DNA of 64,000 nt from Coniella vitis. Taxonomy: Eukaryota > Ascomycota > Sordariomycetes > Diaporthales > Schizoparmaceae. The stretch lies in the NCBI GenBank assembly GCA_011317545.1, contig WUJK01000012.1, positions 151,501-215,500 of the forward strand, in the 5' to 3' direction. Position 1 is the stretch's first letter. Each line of letters starts with the position of its first letter. The notes beneath the pieces were generated by a model. The model was not told the origin of the DNA, ran no database searches, and saw only the letters and a program-made list of their open reading frames with translations. A program made the translations under genes and the position numbers. Below, in pieces: positions 46,789-57,600 of the stretch.

Positions 46789-48713
46789 CGGGCTGTAGTA
46801 ATGGTCCTGTGGTGTGTGAAACGAGGGCAGCCTGCAAAGGCAGCAAGGACTGAGGCTATACTAGTCTCGAGTGCTGCAACGTCAGACTTGTCAAGACTCT
46901 TATCGTCCACAATCCCAACAACTCTTGGTTGACTGCCGACAAGCGCTTGACCATGGACTGTATGGGCGCTTGATGTTCGTAGACTGATTTTACAGTAATG
47001 TCTTCGGTTGGGCTTCGCTGTCAGGGCACCACCATTACCTGCCCCCGAGTAACCAGGAAACCTTTGATTAAATACATAGTAAGCACCACCCACCAAGTAC
47101 CCCGAGTGAGGGCGCGACTGCATTCAAGGCCGCGGACTTAATCATGGCCATGATTATGCTCCTGGCCTGGCCGCATGGGGGCGGCGTTGGGTGGGCATTG
47201 ATTGTGGGCCACTCGCATTGGTGATTGCTGATATCAATCCGGAGCCCCCCACCAAAAAAAAGCGAAGCACGACATCCAAAAGAAATAGTGATGACTGAGC
47301 GGGTGGCTTCGATGAGGAAATGCATACACATTGAATAGGGGTCAACGAGCCAGTGGCGCCGCTTGGCTTTGGTCTGTAGCCGGCTTTGCTGGCTTATTTC
47401 CTAATGGATATTGATGTTGCCTCAGCCCCTTCGTTCGGCTGCCGTGGTCAGCCTCCTTTGTCCAAAAGTGGCACATTCAATTTACAATTGCCCGACGGCC
47501 AAGACGAAATGGGCGGCTTGAACTGTGCTGAGGAGATGTGCTGAGTTCCGGCCAGAGCTGACTGCAGTCATACCCAGATCCAGGCCTGCTGCGCCAGAAA
47601 CCCTGCGGATGTATTGTGAGGACTCGCCGCCGTCAACATCTAAATCAAGTGGAGACGACTTGATTGTCAGTGAGCATTCACTTTTAGCTTTCTGACTCTC
47701 CTTTTTTCTACGAGAATCCTCAGGATATATCACTCCCCGGTCGCTCAGTCGGCTGTCTAGCTGCGGAAGTCCGCCACATCGGTGAGACTCGTGGCTTGTA
47801 GAGTTACTTGCATCATTCATCTCGTGAGATAAGGCGCACCAAGTAAGCAGCAGATAACCACGCCTCAATTAAGCTTATTGATAACTTATTATATCTGCTA
47901 TAGACGGCTGCAACCGCCAAAATATATTGTGGAGTGTCGCTGGAAACACTTGATGCAGTTATGAACCAATGGCGAAGAATCAGTGCAGCTTGGATGACTC
48001 TTATCAGATCGATATCCTTCTTTGACAACCGCTACATCAAAGGATACATAATGTCATGATTCCGAAATGAACAGCGCTGTGGCTGTTTGGCGTCCGGCTG
48101 AAATTTCCGGAGAAAGCACTAAGCCAAAATGTCAACCACAAGCCGGAGGCCCAAGATCCGCGGAGTTAACCTGGTCCAATAAACCGTCCCTCACTGCCTC
48201 CCCATTTATTCGAACATCCTTCGTTTATCAATAGTCCGCTCTGTTAAGACTAAAACTTACTAACGGGCAATACTTCGGGCATATTGGGCACACCGGTCCC
48301 TCTGTTCCAATTAATCACATTGACTCCACTGGCGATTGACGTGCGCTAGGACTACCATTTTCGTCGATGTGGAAGAGAGGCGCCTGGGCAGGTACGCCGA
48401 TGAAGCAAATGCAGAATCTAGTTTTCTCATGAAACGAACAGGAGGAGTGGAAGGCCGGCTATGATCTAAACCAAGCATAGCCAGATAGCGAGCCCGTAAA
48501 TGCAAATAAGGTGTGGCAACGGACAGAAACCAAGATGTCTCGTCCAACCAAAGCAATATATAAGCTTCCGAACTCTCGATGCGTCTGGTCTCTTTGTCAC
48601 GAAAACGACCCGACCCGAGGCTCTGGGCCATAAATGCCATAATTGGAACATCTGAAGCTCAAATGGTTGGTTAGATGGTTCTAGGCTTATGTCGTGGTGT
48701 TCAAGCCTCGATC
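46789..48713. promoter_or_regulatory. Divergent intergenic region, exporter / Myb-like regulator
   Basis: 1.9 kb between two gene starts. ccgcgg occurs at 47130-47135 and again within tccgcggag at 48158-48166, the same 9-mer as before the dehydrogenase (42572-42580). A CCAAT-like ccaat stands near 48176. On the minus strand a frame from the Met at about 47820 to 47482 (MNDASNSTSHESHRCGG...) is coding-like but has no recognisable domain, so I do not call it a gene. No RNA gene was found. Confidence 0.4.
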
Positions 48714-50387
48714 ATGAGCCGCACCAGAAGAAATTGGACAGCAAAAGAGGACGCCTTGCTTCGCAGCTCGGTGCAGAAGGGTAAGTCACGCACTATTTTC
48801 ACCCATACATATGTAATCAAAGTGTGTATGCAGCCAATGTCTATCCATTGATTCCTGTCCTGGTGGCGCATAGTGACAACTCGCATGAATCAGAACTGGA
48901 CAACAAACGACCACTCCTATGGCGTGAGCTGGCGAAACATATCCCCGGCCGATCCAATAAAGACTGCCGCAAGCGTTGGTGGAATAGCCTGGCCGGCTCG
49001 ACGTCAAAGGGCGCATGGACACCTGAAGAGGACAGGCAGCTGATTGAGGCCGTGGAGAAGTATGGCACCAACTGGACAAAGATAGCCGCAGCCGTGGGCA
49101 CGCGGTGTGGTGACCAGTGCTCTGGACATTGGCGCCATGTCTTGAACCCAAACATCAACTATTGTGATTGGACCCCAGAGGAAGTAAGTGTCCTTCATGT
49201 TCAACAATTCCTTGCCTTCTGTAATTTCTGCCATGGTTTCTTACAACCCCCCTTTCTGCGTGCATGCTAACAAGTACGGCCATTAGGACGAGCAACTGCT
49301 CGACGCTGTGCGGGTCTATGGCACAAATTGGGCGACCATCGCCTCATTTCACACACCACAGCGCACTACTCTGGCCCTCAAGAACCAGTACTGGAAACTT
49401 AGACAGCGAAATCGGAACACAAGTAAGGCGGCTACAACACGGGCCTCCACTCGGACCTCCTCGCCAACCATGACGGGAATGCAGCCGAGGACAGGTACGA
49501 ATAAGGCGGACAATGACTCTTGTTCAAGTGACGAAGAAGCTGATGGAGAGGAAGGCGGCCCAGAAGAGCCCGCAGAAATGCACTTCAATGGAGAGGAAAG
49601 CGAGACAGAGGCGCACATTCTTGCCATCAGTCCGCAACACCACGTCCCAGATGCCCGGACCGTCTCAACACCATGGATGAACCAATGGACAGAGAGCTCT
49701 ACAGCACAGACCGGCGTCACTTCCAGCAAGAACGTGACACCCCTAGCGCCGCTATGGGCAGAATACGAACACCAGGCGCACTCTGCAGCCAAGGACTTTA
49801 TTGGGTGCGAGGTTGGTCCGGAATCGTGGGCGAATGGCTTGGGGGATTTGGACATGAGCGGAGACGGCATTACGACACCCTTGTATACCAAGGACAACAT
49901 GCTGCAGACAGTTGAGCTCGAAACCGAGGGACAGAGTTACCCTGACGGGTCTGCAGATGGCTTTGACGACCACATTCAGCATGCAGACGCAGGAGCCAAC
50001 GCTCAAAATTTATACCTTACGGACCTGGACGACATATTTCAACAATGTTGTCCCATCACAAATCCCACAATGTCACGACTTGCAACCACCAGTGCGCCAA
50101 CCACCAGTGCGCCTACGGCCATTTTCCCGTCATCAATGAACATGCTCACCCCACGGCCATCCAGTGACGGAGGGGGCAAAGACTCGAGCGCCATAATAGC
50201 GCCACCAAACGATTCCCAATACCCAGCGACCGCTGAAGACAAGAGCCCTACCTCACGGATGGCGGCGGAGATGCCCTCTCACAGTGTTTCAATGCGTTTC
50301 TCTTGCACGACAGCGCAGCTGGGCAACATCATGTCCCTTCTCGCCAGTACAGGACTACCCGTCAATATGAAGATTGACACCGAATAA
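48714..50387 (+). CDS. Myb/SANT-type transcription factor with three repeats
   Basis: Model join(48714..48780, 48834..49183, 49287..50387), 505 residues. Three helix-turn-helix Myb repeats occupy the N-terminus. R1 (about 4-76) has NWTAKEDALL, PLLWRELAKHIPGRSNKDCR and WWNSL. R2 (about 82-131) has GAWTPEEDRQLIEAVEKYG and NWTKIAAAVG. R3 (about 134-185) has DWTPEEDEQLLDAVRVYG and LKNQYWKLRQR. R1 contains an extra loop (residues 24-45), which may instead be an unspliced short intron. The remaining 320 residues are acidic, Ser/Thr-rich and low in order, as in activation regions, with no second domain. It lies between exporter and hydrolase in the biosynthetic group, so it may regulate the pathway. 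Myb proteins are less usual than Zn2Cys6 proteins in that role. Confidence 0.85.
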
Positions 50388-50612
50388 GATATGGGTTAGA
50401 AATGAGTGTGGCAAGTTAACACGCGGAGGTATCATGGGGCTATTTTAAGGTCCACAAATTATTACAGACATAGATACATTTGTAGACTGAGCGCAGGGAA
50501 ATAAACAGAGCACCCGCTTGTTCGTGAAAGCACGCATGGATTTCGAGTATTGATATTGTCTTCTGAGATCACAGCTGGGGTGAAACATCACATCACCCTG
50601 CGAGAAGCCACG
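50388..50612. other. Short convergent spacer
   Basis: 225 bp between the 3' ends of the Myb-like gene (+) and the metallo-hydrolase gene (-). Nothing is seen in it. Confidence 0.5.
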
Positions 50613-51819
50613 TCATTCACGTGTCTGGGATGCTAATGCTAATGCGCCAGAGAAGTCGGTGCAAAACAACCATCGTGTTGACGACCGTACTTTCTTCGCT
50701 CTCCAGTCATTGATTGACTTTGGGAAAAGGTCAATGTGGTCCCTGATAGACCTGTCGTGCGCCAAAATCACAAGCACGTTGTCTGCAGCATCCAGCTCCA
50801 TGATCTTGCGCACTGTTTCCCGTGCCTTGACAATTTCGGGGAACAGGACAGGTGAGACGTCAAAGAAGGGCTCAGCTGCATTCCCGTTCCGATGTAGTTG
50901 CTGTAAGGCGTCACCTGGGCACAGGGCGACAGATTCCTGGTGCTTGGAATCGGGTAAATCCATTGAGATTTGGGCAGGAAGGGGCAGATATTGACTCGGC
51001 CGCAGCACGCCCGGGTGGTGACATGCATCGGCGCCCATGAAAACAAAAGCATCTCCATCAGGACCGCCAGTTGTGACACGTGCTAGAGCTGTCATGTGCC
51101 CCGTGCTATGCCCTGGCGAGTCCAAAAGGTAGAGTGAGCCGTCTTCAAAATAATCAAAGGCATCAAAAGGGCCTACTTTCAGAGGCTTTGCAGCGAAATC
51201 AATCTCGCGCACCTCGCGCCCCTCGATATCGGCATCCAACACCATGGCATCCTGTTTGCTCGGATATCCAGGCCAGCAGAGCTGCGACACGCCTGGGCCT
51301 ACAACAAGCGCAGTGGCAGCAGGGAAGGTAGACGGGTCGCCAATGTGGTCGAAATGGTGATGCGACCATATGATTGCCTCAACATCAGCGGATCGGACCG
51401 GAGAAGAGTCGCCACTGGCGTCCGCCTGTCCATCCAAGATTTCGGAAATATTCTTTTCGACGCGGCACTTTGTGGTTTTCTTTATCAGATTGCTCGTATT
51501 CGGGGCATAATTCTCCCAGTCACGGCGCACGCCGAGATCAAACACCACATGACGGTGGCCATTGGAAACGAGGAAGCAGTATGTTGGAACTTCGACTCCA
51601 TCAAATCCCTGCATCGGCGGTCGCCAAAATAGAGGCGGGTCAAGAAAAAGTGAGGCTGTCCTGCGCCAGGCCATCAGTATGGCGCCAGTAGTGGTTGAGA
51701 CACACGTCAAGAACTCACGAGTCAATCACCTTCACTGTTACCTTGGCTGATGACGGCGGTATGCTTAAGTGCGGCGGTGTTTTGGGGCGTGTAAGTGTTG
51801 GCAACTCATCACTTGTCAT
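50613..51819 (-). CDS. Metallo-beta-lactamase-fold hydrolase (lactonase/thioesterase-like)
   Basis: Model complement(50613..51660, 51719..51819), 382 residues, one 58-bp intron. A zinc-dependent hydrolase. The metal-binding HxHxDH motif is HHHFDH (residues 134-139). A further His lies in SPGHSTGHM, the bridging Asp in FMGADACHHPG and the last His in ILAHDRS. The spliced start MTSDELPTLTRPKTPP... joins VIDS to TASLFLDPP, as in fungal relatives of the N-acyl-homoserine-lactonase group. Fungal members include stand-alone thioesterases that release products from polyketide synthases lacking a TE domain, as well as lactonases. Here the neighbouring synthase has its own TE, so lactone or ester hydrolysis, or editing, fits at least as well. 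Confidence 0.86.
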
Positions 51820-52223
51820 GGTATATAACTTTGTAGAATTGTTGGGTGAATCTTGAAGATTATTTCAAACAAAAGGTGTAAATACCGAGGATAGATGCCG
51901 GAAGTGAGAAAGGAATTGAATGGCGGGACAATACCAGAAGAACAGACAATACCGCCGTATATATACATCTATCAGGTGATCCTATCTCATCCAGGATATC
52001 GCCTAAGTAATAAAGCAGCGAACACTTTCACCAACGTGGCCAAGTTGTGGCGTTCACCCGGGGCTCACAATGACATTGTCAGCCTACTCAGGGTCCTACG
52101 GGCATCGGGGCTTGACAGCAGCAACATGGACCTTAGAAATTGATTTGTTCTCAACACAATCACTCGAGGCTAAGACTAAACTCGTGATGCTATGAAAGAA
52201 CCTTTGCAAGGATAATATGTGCC
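51820..52223. other. Spacer with promoter of the metallo-hydrolase gene
   Basis: 404 bp between the hydrolase start and the P450 stop, both on the minus strand. An open frame of 82 codons on the plus strand (51895-52143) has no family features and lies over the hydrolase promoter; I treat it as chance. Confidence 0.45.
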
Positions 52224-54062
52224 TCATGCGGTTTTCTCCGTTTCCTCACTACGAGCATGCTTTCTAACTCTCACGTCAATGCCATACTGTCGGAAGAACC
52301 ATCGATTTTCCACCTTGTAACGCTTGGCGTCAACAAGCTCAAACTAACCAGCTATTAGCATAATGCGCTACTTGTCGTATATTTATGTCACGTACCTCGT
52401 ATCTCAGCACGAGAGCAGGAACCAGCTTCTTGAGTTCCAGCATGGCTACGTGCCGCCCAAGGCAGATGCGCCTACCAGCGCCGAACTAGATGATGAGTGA
52501 TTAGCGGGCGTTTATTGGAGGATCGACCTGAATGTAGGGTTGGTGGGCCGTCTCACCGTCATGATGGACGCTTCACGCTTCGCTCTCAGCTCTTTTGAGA
52601 CCATCCATCTGTCGGGGTTCCAGATCGCGGCGTCCTCTCCAAACGTAGGACGATGTTGGTTCGCCACGTAAGGGCTCATGCCAACCACAGTACCTTCAGG
52701 AAAGTATGTACCCCCAATGGTGAGGCCGCCTTTCGGAACAACGCGCTCAAGCGGCAAACAAAAGGGCGGGTGCATTCGCAGACCTTCATGGATGACAGCG
52801 TCCAGATACGGGAGTTCGCAAACATCCTTCCACGAGGGAAAAGGCTTGGAGAAGCCGCCTGAAGCCCGATCCGCCTGGAGAAGCTCTTCGCGGAGCCGGC
52901 GGAGCGTCTCGGGGTATGCAAGAAGGTTGAACCAGACCGTCTTCATGATGATAGCGGTAGAATCGGAGCCTGCAATTACGTTGGAAAATGTCCAAGCTGT
53001 GACACACCACTGGGGCAAGCTCGTGTTCTTGGCTGTGAGCTCGAAGAACTGCGAGAGCATGTCGCGGTCGCCTCGCCCATGGTCTGCGCCTTTGCCAGAT
53101 ATACGAGCTTCTTTACGCTCGGCAATGTACTTGGCCACGAGGCCCAGGATAGTAAATCCGCTGGCTTTGCGGAAGGTCGCGATAAAGGCGTTCTTGTTCC
53201 ATATCTCGTCAAACCAAGGTATCTGCGTCATCTTTAATGACATTGGAACGAAGGTCAGCACAAAGAACGCTTGTTGTATATATGTGGCCAGTAGCGGATA
53301 CACTCACTGGTGAAGCCCTTTTCATATACTCCCATATAGTGCTCAGCATGCTATTTACATCACGGCCTTGCTCAAGGAAGCCATAGCGTTTGGAAAAGGT
53401 CAGGGTCCCCATCACGTCGAAGGCGAAATATTGGAGCCAATCAGACAAGTCAAACACTGCCCAGGAGTCCACAAAGCGTTTGTCTATCTGCTCAGTCATT
53501 ACGGTGAGAGTTTGATCCACAAATATCTCCAAGGGGAGTGTGTTGGACAAGGAGAAGAGTGGTGCTATAGGCGATTTGATCTTTTTATGCAGCTCCTCGT
53601 CCCGTGTATTGAAAACGGCGGGAAGTGCACCCCCCTTGCGCGTGTAGGGCATCAGCGTTCGATAAAAGTCACTCTAAGCCAATGTTTTAGCGGCTCCAAC
53701 TGTCAAAGAACAAGATATAAAGCATGAAATGTATCTCTGAAGATGCTGACCTTGGGAAACCCTGGACGGATGGGATAGAGTTGGGGAATCCATGCCGGAT
53801 TTCCTAAAGACACCATGTTTGGTCCGAAGCGCACCACCTCGCCGTACTTCTCGTGGATTGCATAATGTATCTCGTGCGAATGACCTGTTGTCACCCATAA
53901 CACGCGGGGGATGTTTGTAAATTGCGACCAGAATGGTCCAGAAACGTGTCGCAATCTTGACCAAACACGGAAGAAATGCAAGAATAAAATGGAGATCACT
54001 ACGCCTGCGAGTATTGGCACCGCACCGACTCCGATGAGTTGCTGCATGAAAGAGACTTCCAT
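52224..54062 (-). CDS. Cytochrome P450 monooxygenase (pisatin-demethylase-like)
   Basis: Model complement(52224..52343, 52396..52485, 52557..53231, 53308..53673, 53751..54062), 520 residues. An ER-anchored haem monooxygenase. One N-terminal membrane helix (about residues 9-30, VGAVPILAGVVISILFLHFF) is followed by the proline/charged hinge. The oxygen-binding helix reads AGSDST (from 313), ExxR is EGLR (375-378), and the haem-binding loop is FGAGRRICLG with Cys459. Its sequence style (GPFWSQFTNIPRVLWVTTG, YRTLMPYTRKGGALPAVFNT) is that of the pisatin-demethylase/benzoate-4-hydroxylase group, common in polyketide clusters. All four introns restore frame and conserved blocks. It shares a 627-bp promoter region with the polyketide synthase, so the two are probably co-regulated; hydroxylation or oxidative coupling of the polyketide is the likely role. 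Confidence 0.9.
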
Positions 54063-54689
54063 AGCTTGCAAATTGTCAGGTTACGCGATCTTGGTGGTGA
54101 TGTTGCGGGCGTGCGAGGTATCCCAAAGTGCTGGCAATTTCGTGGAGATGAACGGCAGTGTTAAGGCAATTCCGCAGCGCGACATGGCCCGAGGCTTCAT
54201 GTTTTGGATTGGAGGATTTCACGAAGCAGTCTCGGCTCTTGAGAGCCAGCTGATAGGCTCCAAGGGTGGCTTTGTTGCCCTACGTAATGTTACCAGCGGT
54301 ATGTGGCAAAAGCGACACCGAGTGTGTAAGCGTTAACTTCGTACTGGCCCTGAGTGCATGGTGAAGCAGGAGACGGCCTGGGTGAAAGCCCCGAGTAGAT
54401 GGAGCCGAGGTCGGAAATTCTTCACGGGTAAGCGGGTTGTGCGACCTTCTTTGCTTCGATAGACTTGTAACAATAGTTCTGGAGCAAGCCCAGTGAAGGA
54501 GAATGCATGATATATCCTAGTGTAGTCATCTCAGGCAATTGTACGTTATACACCAAGACTAGTTGCGCAAGTGTCAAGTCTCTGACCCTTGGCTTCGAGA
54601 ATTACGAACCACGACGCGGCTCTGGATTCAACATCTCGGTTCAACGCCACATAACGCTTGGAAAGACGCCAAGAACGTGTGTTGCCAAG
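54063..54689. promoter_or_regulatory. Bidirectional promoter of P450 and polyketide synthase
   Basis: 627 bp between two divergent start codons. It holds a perfect 14-bp inverted repeat ggctcttgagagcc (54234-54247), a TATA-like gatatatcc (near 54508) and several CGG/CCG triplets around 54400-54420. Plus-strand open frames crossing it are interrupted before the synthase start and are not taken as coding. Confidence 0.5.
54234..54247. promoter_or_regulatory. 14-bp inverted repeat in the P450/PKS promoter
   Basis: ggctct-tg-agagcc is a perfect dyad, 173 bp from the P450 start codon and 443 bp from that of the synthase. Dyads of this size can bind dimeric regulators. No known factor is assigned. 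Confidence 0.4.
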
Positions 54690-57600
54690 ATGCCCTCGAC
54701 AGCAGACAGCGTGATCCAGCAGAAGCTGCTGGCTGTTGGTCCCAGACGAGCCAAATTCACAGATCCCGACTTATCAGAGCTTCACTCTTCCATCACTCGC
54801 AACCCAGATCTGGCCTTCCTTTTGGAGGCTGTAACTGAACTCGAGGGTATATGGCCGACAATAAAGGCAGCCCATTCAGGGCTGAGCCACGTGCACGGTG
54901 ACAAAAGTCTCTCGAACATTAGGCAATACCTCGGAGGCGGCAAGCTGAGCGAGCTGACCAGAAAGGACGCCCGCCACGATATCATTGTGGTTGACGTGGT
55001 GACTGTGCTGTCTCACGTTGTCGACTTCTACCGTCTCTCTATGGAAGGGTTAGAGAACTTTTGCTTCACCAACCAAAGTCTAGTGAAGACAACGCATCGG
55101 TTACGAGACAGCCAAGGGTTCTGTCTCGGCTTCTTGACAGCTGCGGCTATCGCCAGTGCAAAAGATAAAACTTCATTCGAAGATAACGTCCGCACTGTGC
55201 TGCGTATTGCCGTCTGTATTGCTGCCCTTGTTGAAGCCGACGCGCTTGACTTACAAAAGTCTGGAGCCCGTTCAGCATTGCTATCTGTCAGTTGGAACAC
55301 ACAAATAGCTTACGAGCGACTGTTGGAGTCTATTGCCGCACATCCCACTGTATGTCCCCCTTGGGAACCGTTAGCTGAATACTCGTGCTGTTAAGACACT
55401 GGACGCTGACAGACAGAAACAGGCATATATTTCCTGCAGGACGGATAAGAACCGCATCACGGTCACGACTCTCGACCACGATATCGATGCCCTAGAGCAG
55501 CAACTACTAGCTGAGGAAGCCTCGGTCCGAAGACTTCCAATCGAAGGCCGCTATCACTGCCAACCTGCGCATGAACACGGCGTCCGGTCTCTGAAGGCAC
55601 TCTTCCAGCGGGATGCGCGTTTCCAGATGCCTAATGTTGCAGAGTTGACATTGCCACTCCGTTCGAATGTGGATGGCAGCCTCATTACGAGCGGCTTCTT
55701 GCATGATATTGCGCTAAATTCCATTCTGTTACGACGGTGTGAGTGGTATGACACTGTATCGAAAGCTGCCGTGGATAGCAACATTCGGTTTGAAGATATT
55801 GTCCAAGTTGGTACGGAAGCAACTGTGCCTCGATCACTGAAGTACACATCTCCTCAGATGCAGACCGTGAATGGCCTCAATGGCAGCTCGGTTGCATTCG
55901 AAGACACCTCTGCCGTGGCTGTTATTGGCATGGCTTGCCGCTATCCAGACGCTGATTCGCTTGAAGAGTTCTGGGACCTCCTTCACATCGGCAAGTCTGC
56001 GGTCAAACCTGTCCCGGCTACGCGATTCCAGGTGTCCCAAGTGACGCGGGAACCCAAATCTGATGCTTACTGGGGCAATTTCCTCCGCCGTCCAGACCAG
56101 TTTGATCACCGCTTCTTTGGTTTCTCGGGCAGGGAGGCCAAGTACATGGATCCACAACAGCGACTGGTGCTGCAGGTCGCGTACGAAGCGCTTGAATCAG
56201 CCGGTTACTTTGGTGTTGAAGCATCAACGGACCGTTTCCCAGAGGATGTGGGCTGCTATCTCGGTGTGGGATCTGTCGACTATGCAGACAATATCGCAAG
56301 TCACGATGCCACTGCCTTCTCGGTGCTCGGAATGCTTCGCGCATTCATCAGTGGGCGACTAAGTCATTATTTCGGGTGGACGGGTCCCTCGATTACCTAT
56401 GACACGGCCTGCTCATCGGGAGCGGTTGCCATCCACTCTGCTGTAACGGTATGTGCTTGTGAAATATCTCCTTGGAATTCTGATGGTCGCTTCGCTAACA
56501 TGCCTATCTAGGCCCTCAAAAATGGCGAATGTTCGTTGGCGCTGGCAGGTGGCGTCAATGTCATCACAAGCCCAGCGCTGTTCCAAAACCTTTCAGCAGC
56601 ATCGTTTCTGAGTGCTAAAGGTGCATCCAAGGCATTTGACGCGGATGCAAATGGCTACTGCCGCGGTGAAGGGGCCGGTCTCCTGCTTTTGAAGCCATTG
56701 GCGCGTGCCCGCGCAGATGGAGATTCGATATTGGCCGTGATTACCGGCTCTGCTGTCAACCAGGGTTCCAATTGCTCCCCCATCACTGTACCGGTCTCGA
56801 GTTCGCAAAGCGCATTGTATAAAAAGGCGCTGTCCATCTCTGGAACTGACCCGTTCGACGTAACCTTTGTGGAAGCGCACGGCACAGGTTTGACCTCCTT
56901 CTGAACACAACACCAACAGGTTTGTGATATGGCTGACTCTTCCACCTCTAGGCACACCAGTTGGGGATCCTATCGAGTGCGAGAGTATCCGTCGCACCTT
57001 TGGTGGTTCCAAGAGAACCCACGATCTATACTTGGGCTCGGTCAAGGATAACATTGGCCATACAGAAGCGGCATCCGGAGCTGCTGCACTGATCAAGACA
57101 ATCCTCATGCTGCAGAAGCACAAGGTCCCAAAGCAAGCCGGGTTTAAGCGACTCAATCCCAAGATTCCCCCGTTGGAGCAAGATAGAATCAAGATACCGC
57201 GTCGCACAGAGCCGTGGAATGCTCCCCGACTTGTCGCCGTTGTCAACAATTATGGCGCGGCTGGGAGCAATGCCGCTATTGTGGTAGCAGAAGCAAGAAG
57301 TACACATGGTATTCCAGTAGATGGTGGCCGTGCCAAAACGCTGATAGCCTCTGGACTTCCTTTCCTTGTCTCGGCAAAGACATCCAACAGCTTGAGAGCT
57401 TACTGCAAGGCGCTCAAGGCTAGCATCCCTGCGATAAGGGAGGCGAGCGGAAAGTCGGCTGTCATTAACCTCGCTTATAACCTGTCCTTCAAACAAAATC
57501 GCAGTCTTCTGTACAGGCACACTTTCACTGCATCCACGACGGACGAAGTGTTGTCGGAGCTGAGCAAGATCGAGACGCAGTCCACCGAGCCACTGCAAAC

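Noticed and set aside
47482..47868. Minus-strand frame with charged, Ser-rich wording between exporter and Myb-like gene
   Set aside because: No recognisable domain, no supporting splice sites, and it lies in a promoter region; mentioned only in the intergenic entry.
51895..52143. 82-codon plus-strand frame between hydrolase and P450
   Set aside because: It overlaps the hydrolase promoter, has no family features and ends without relation to neighbouring genes.
53911..54336. 141-codon plus-strand frame upstream of the synthase
   Set aside because: Its first part is antisense to exon 1 of the P450 and the rest is promoter; no domain.
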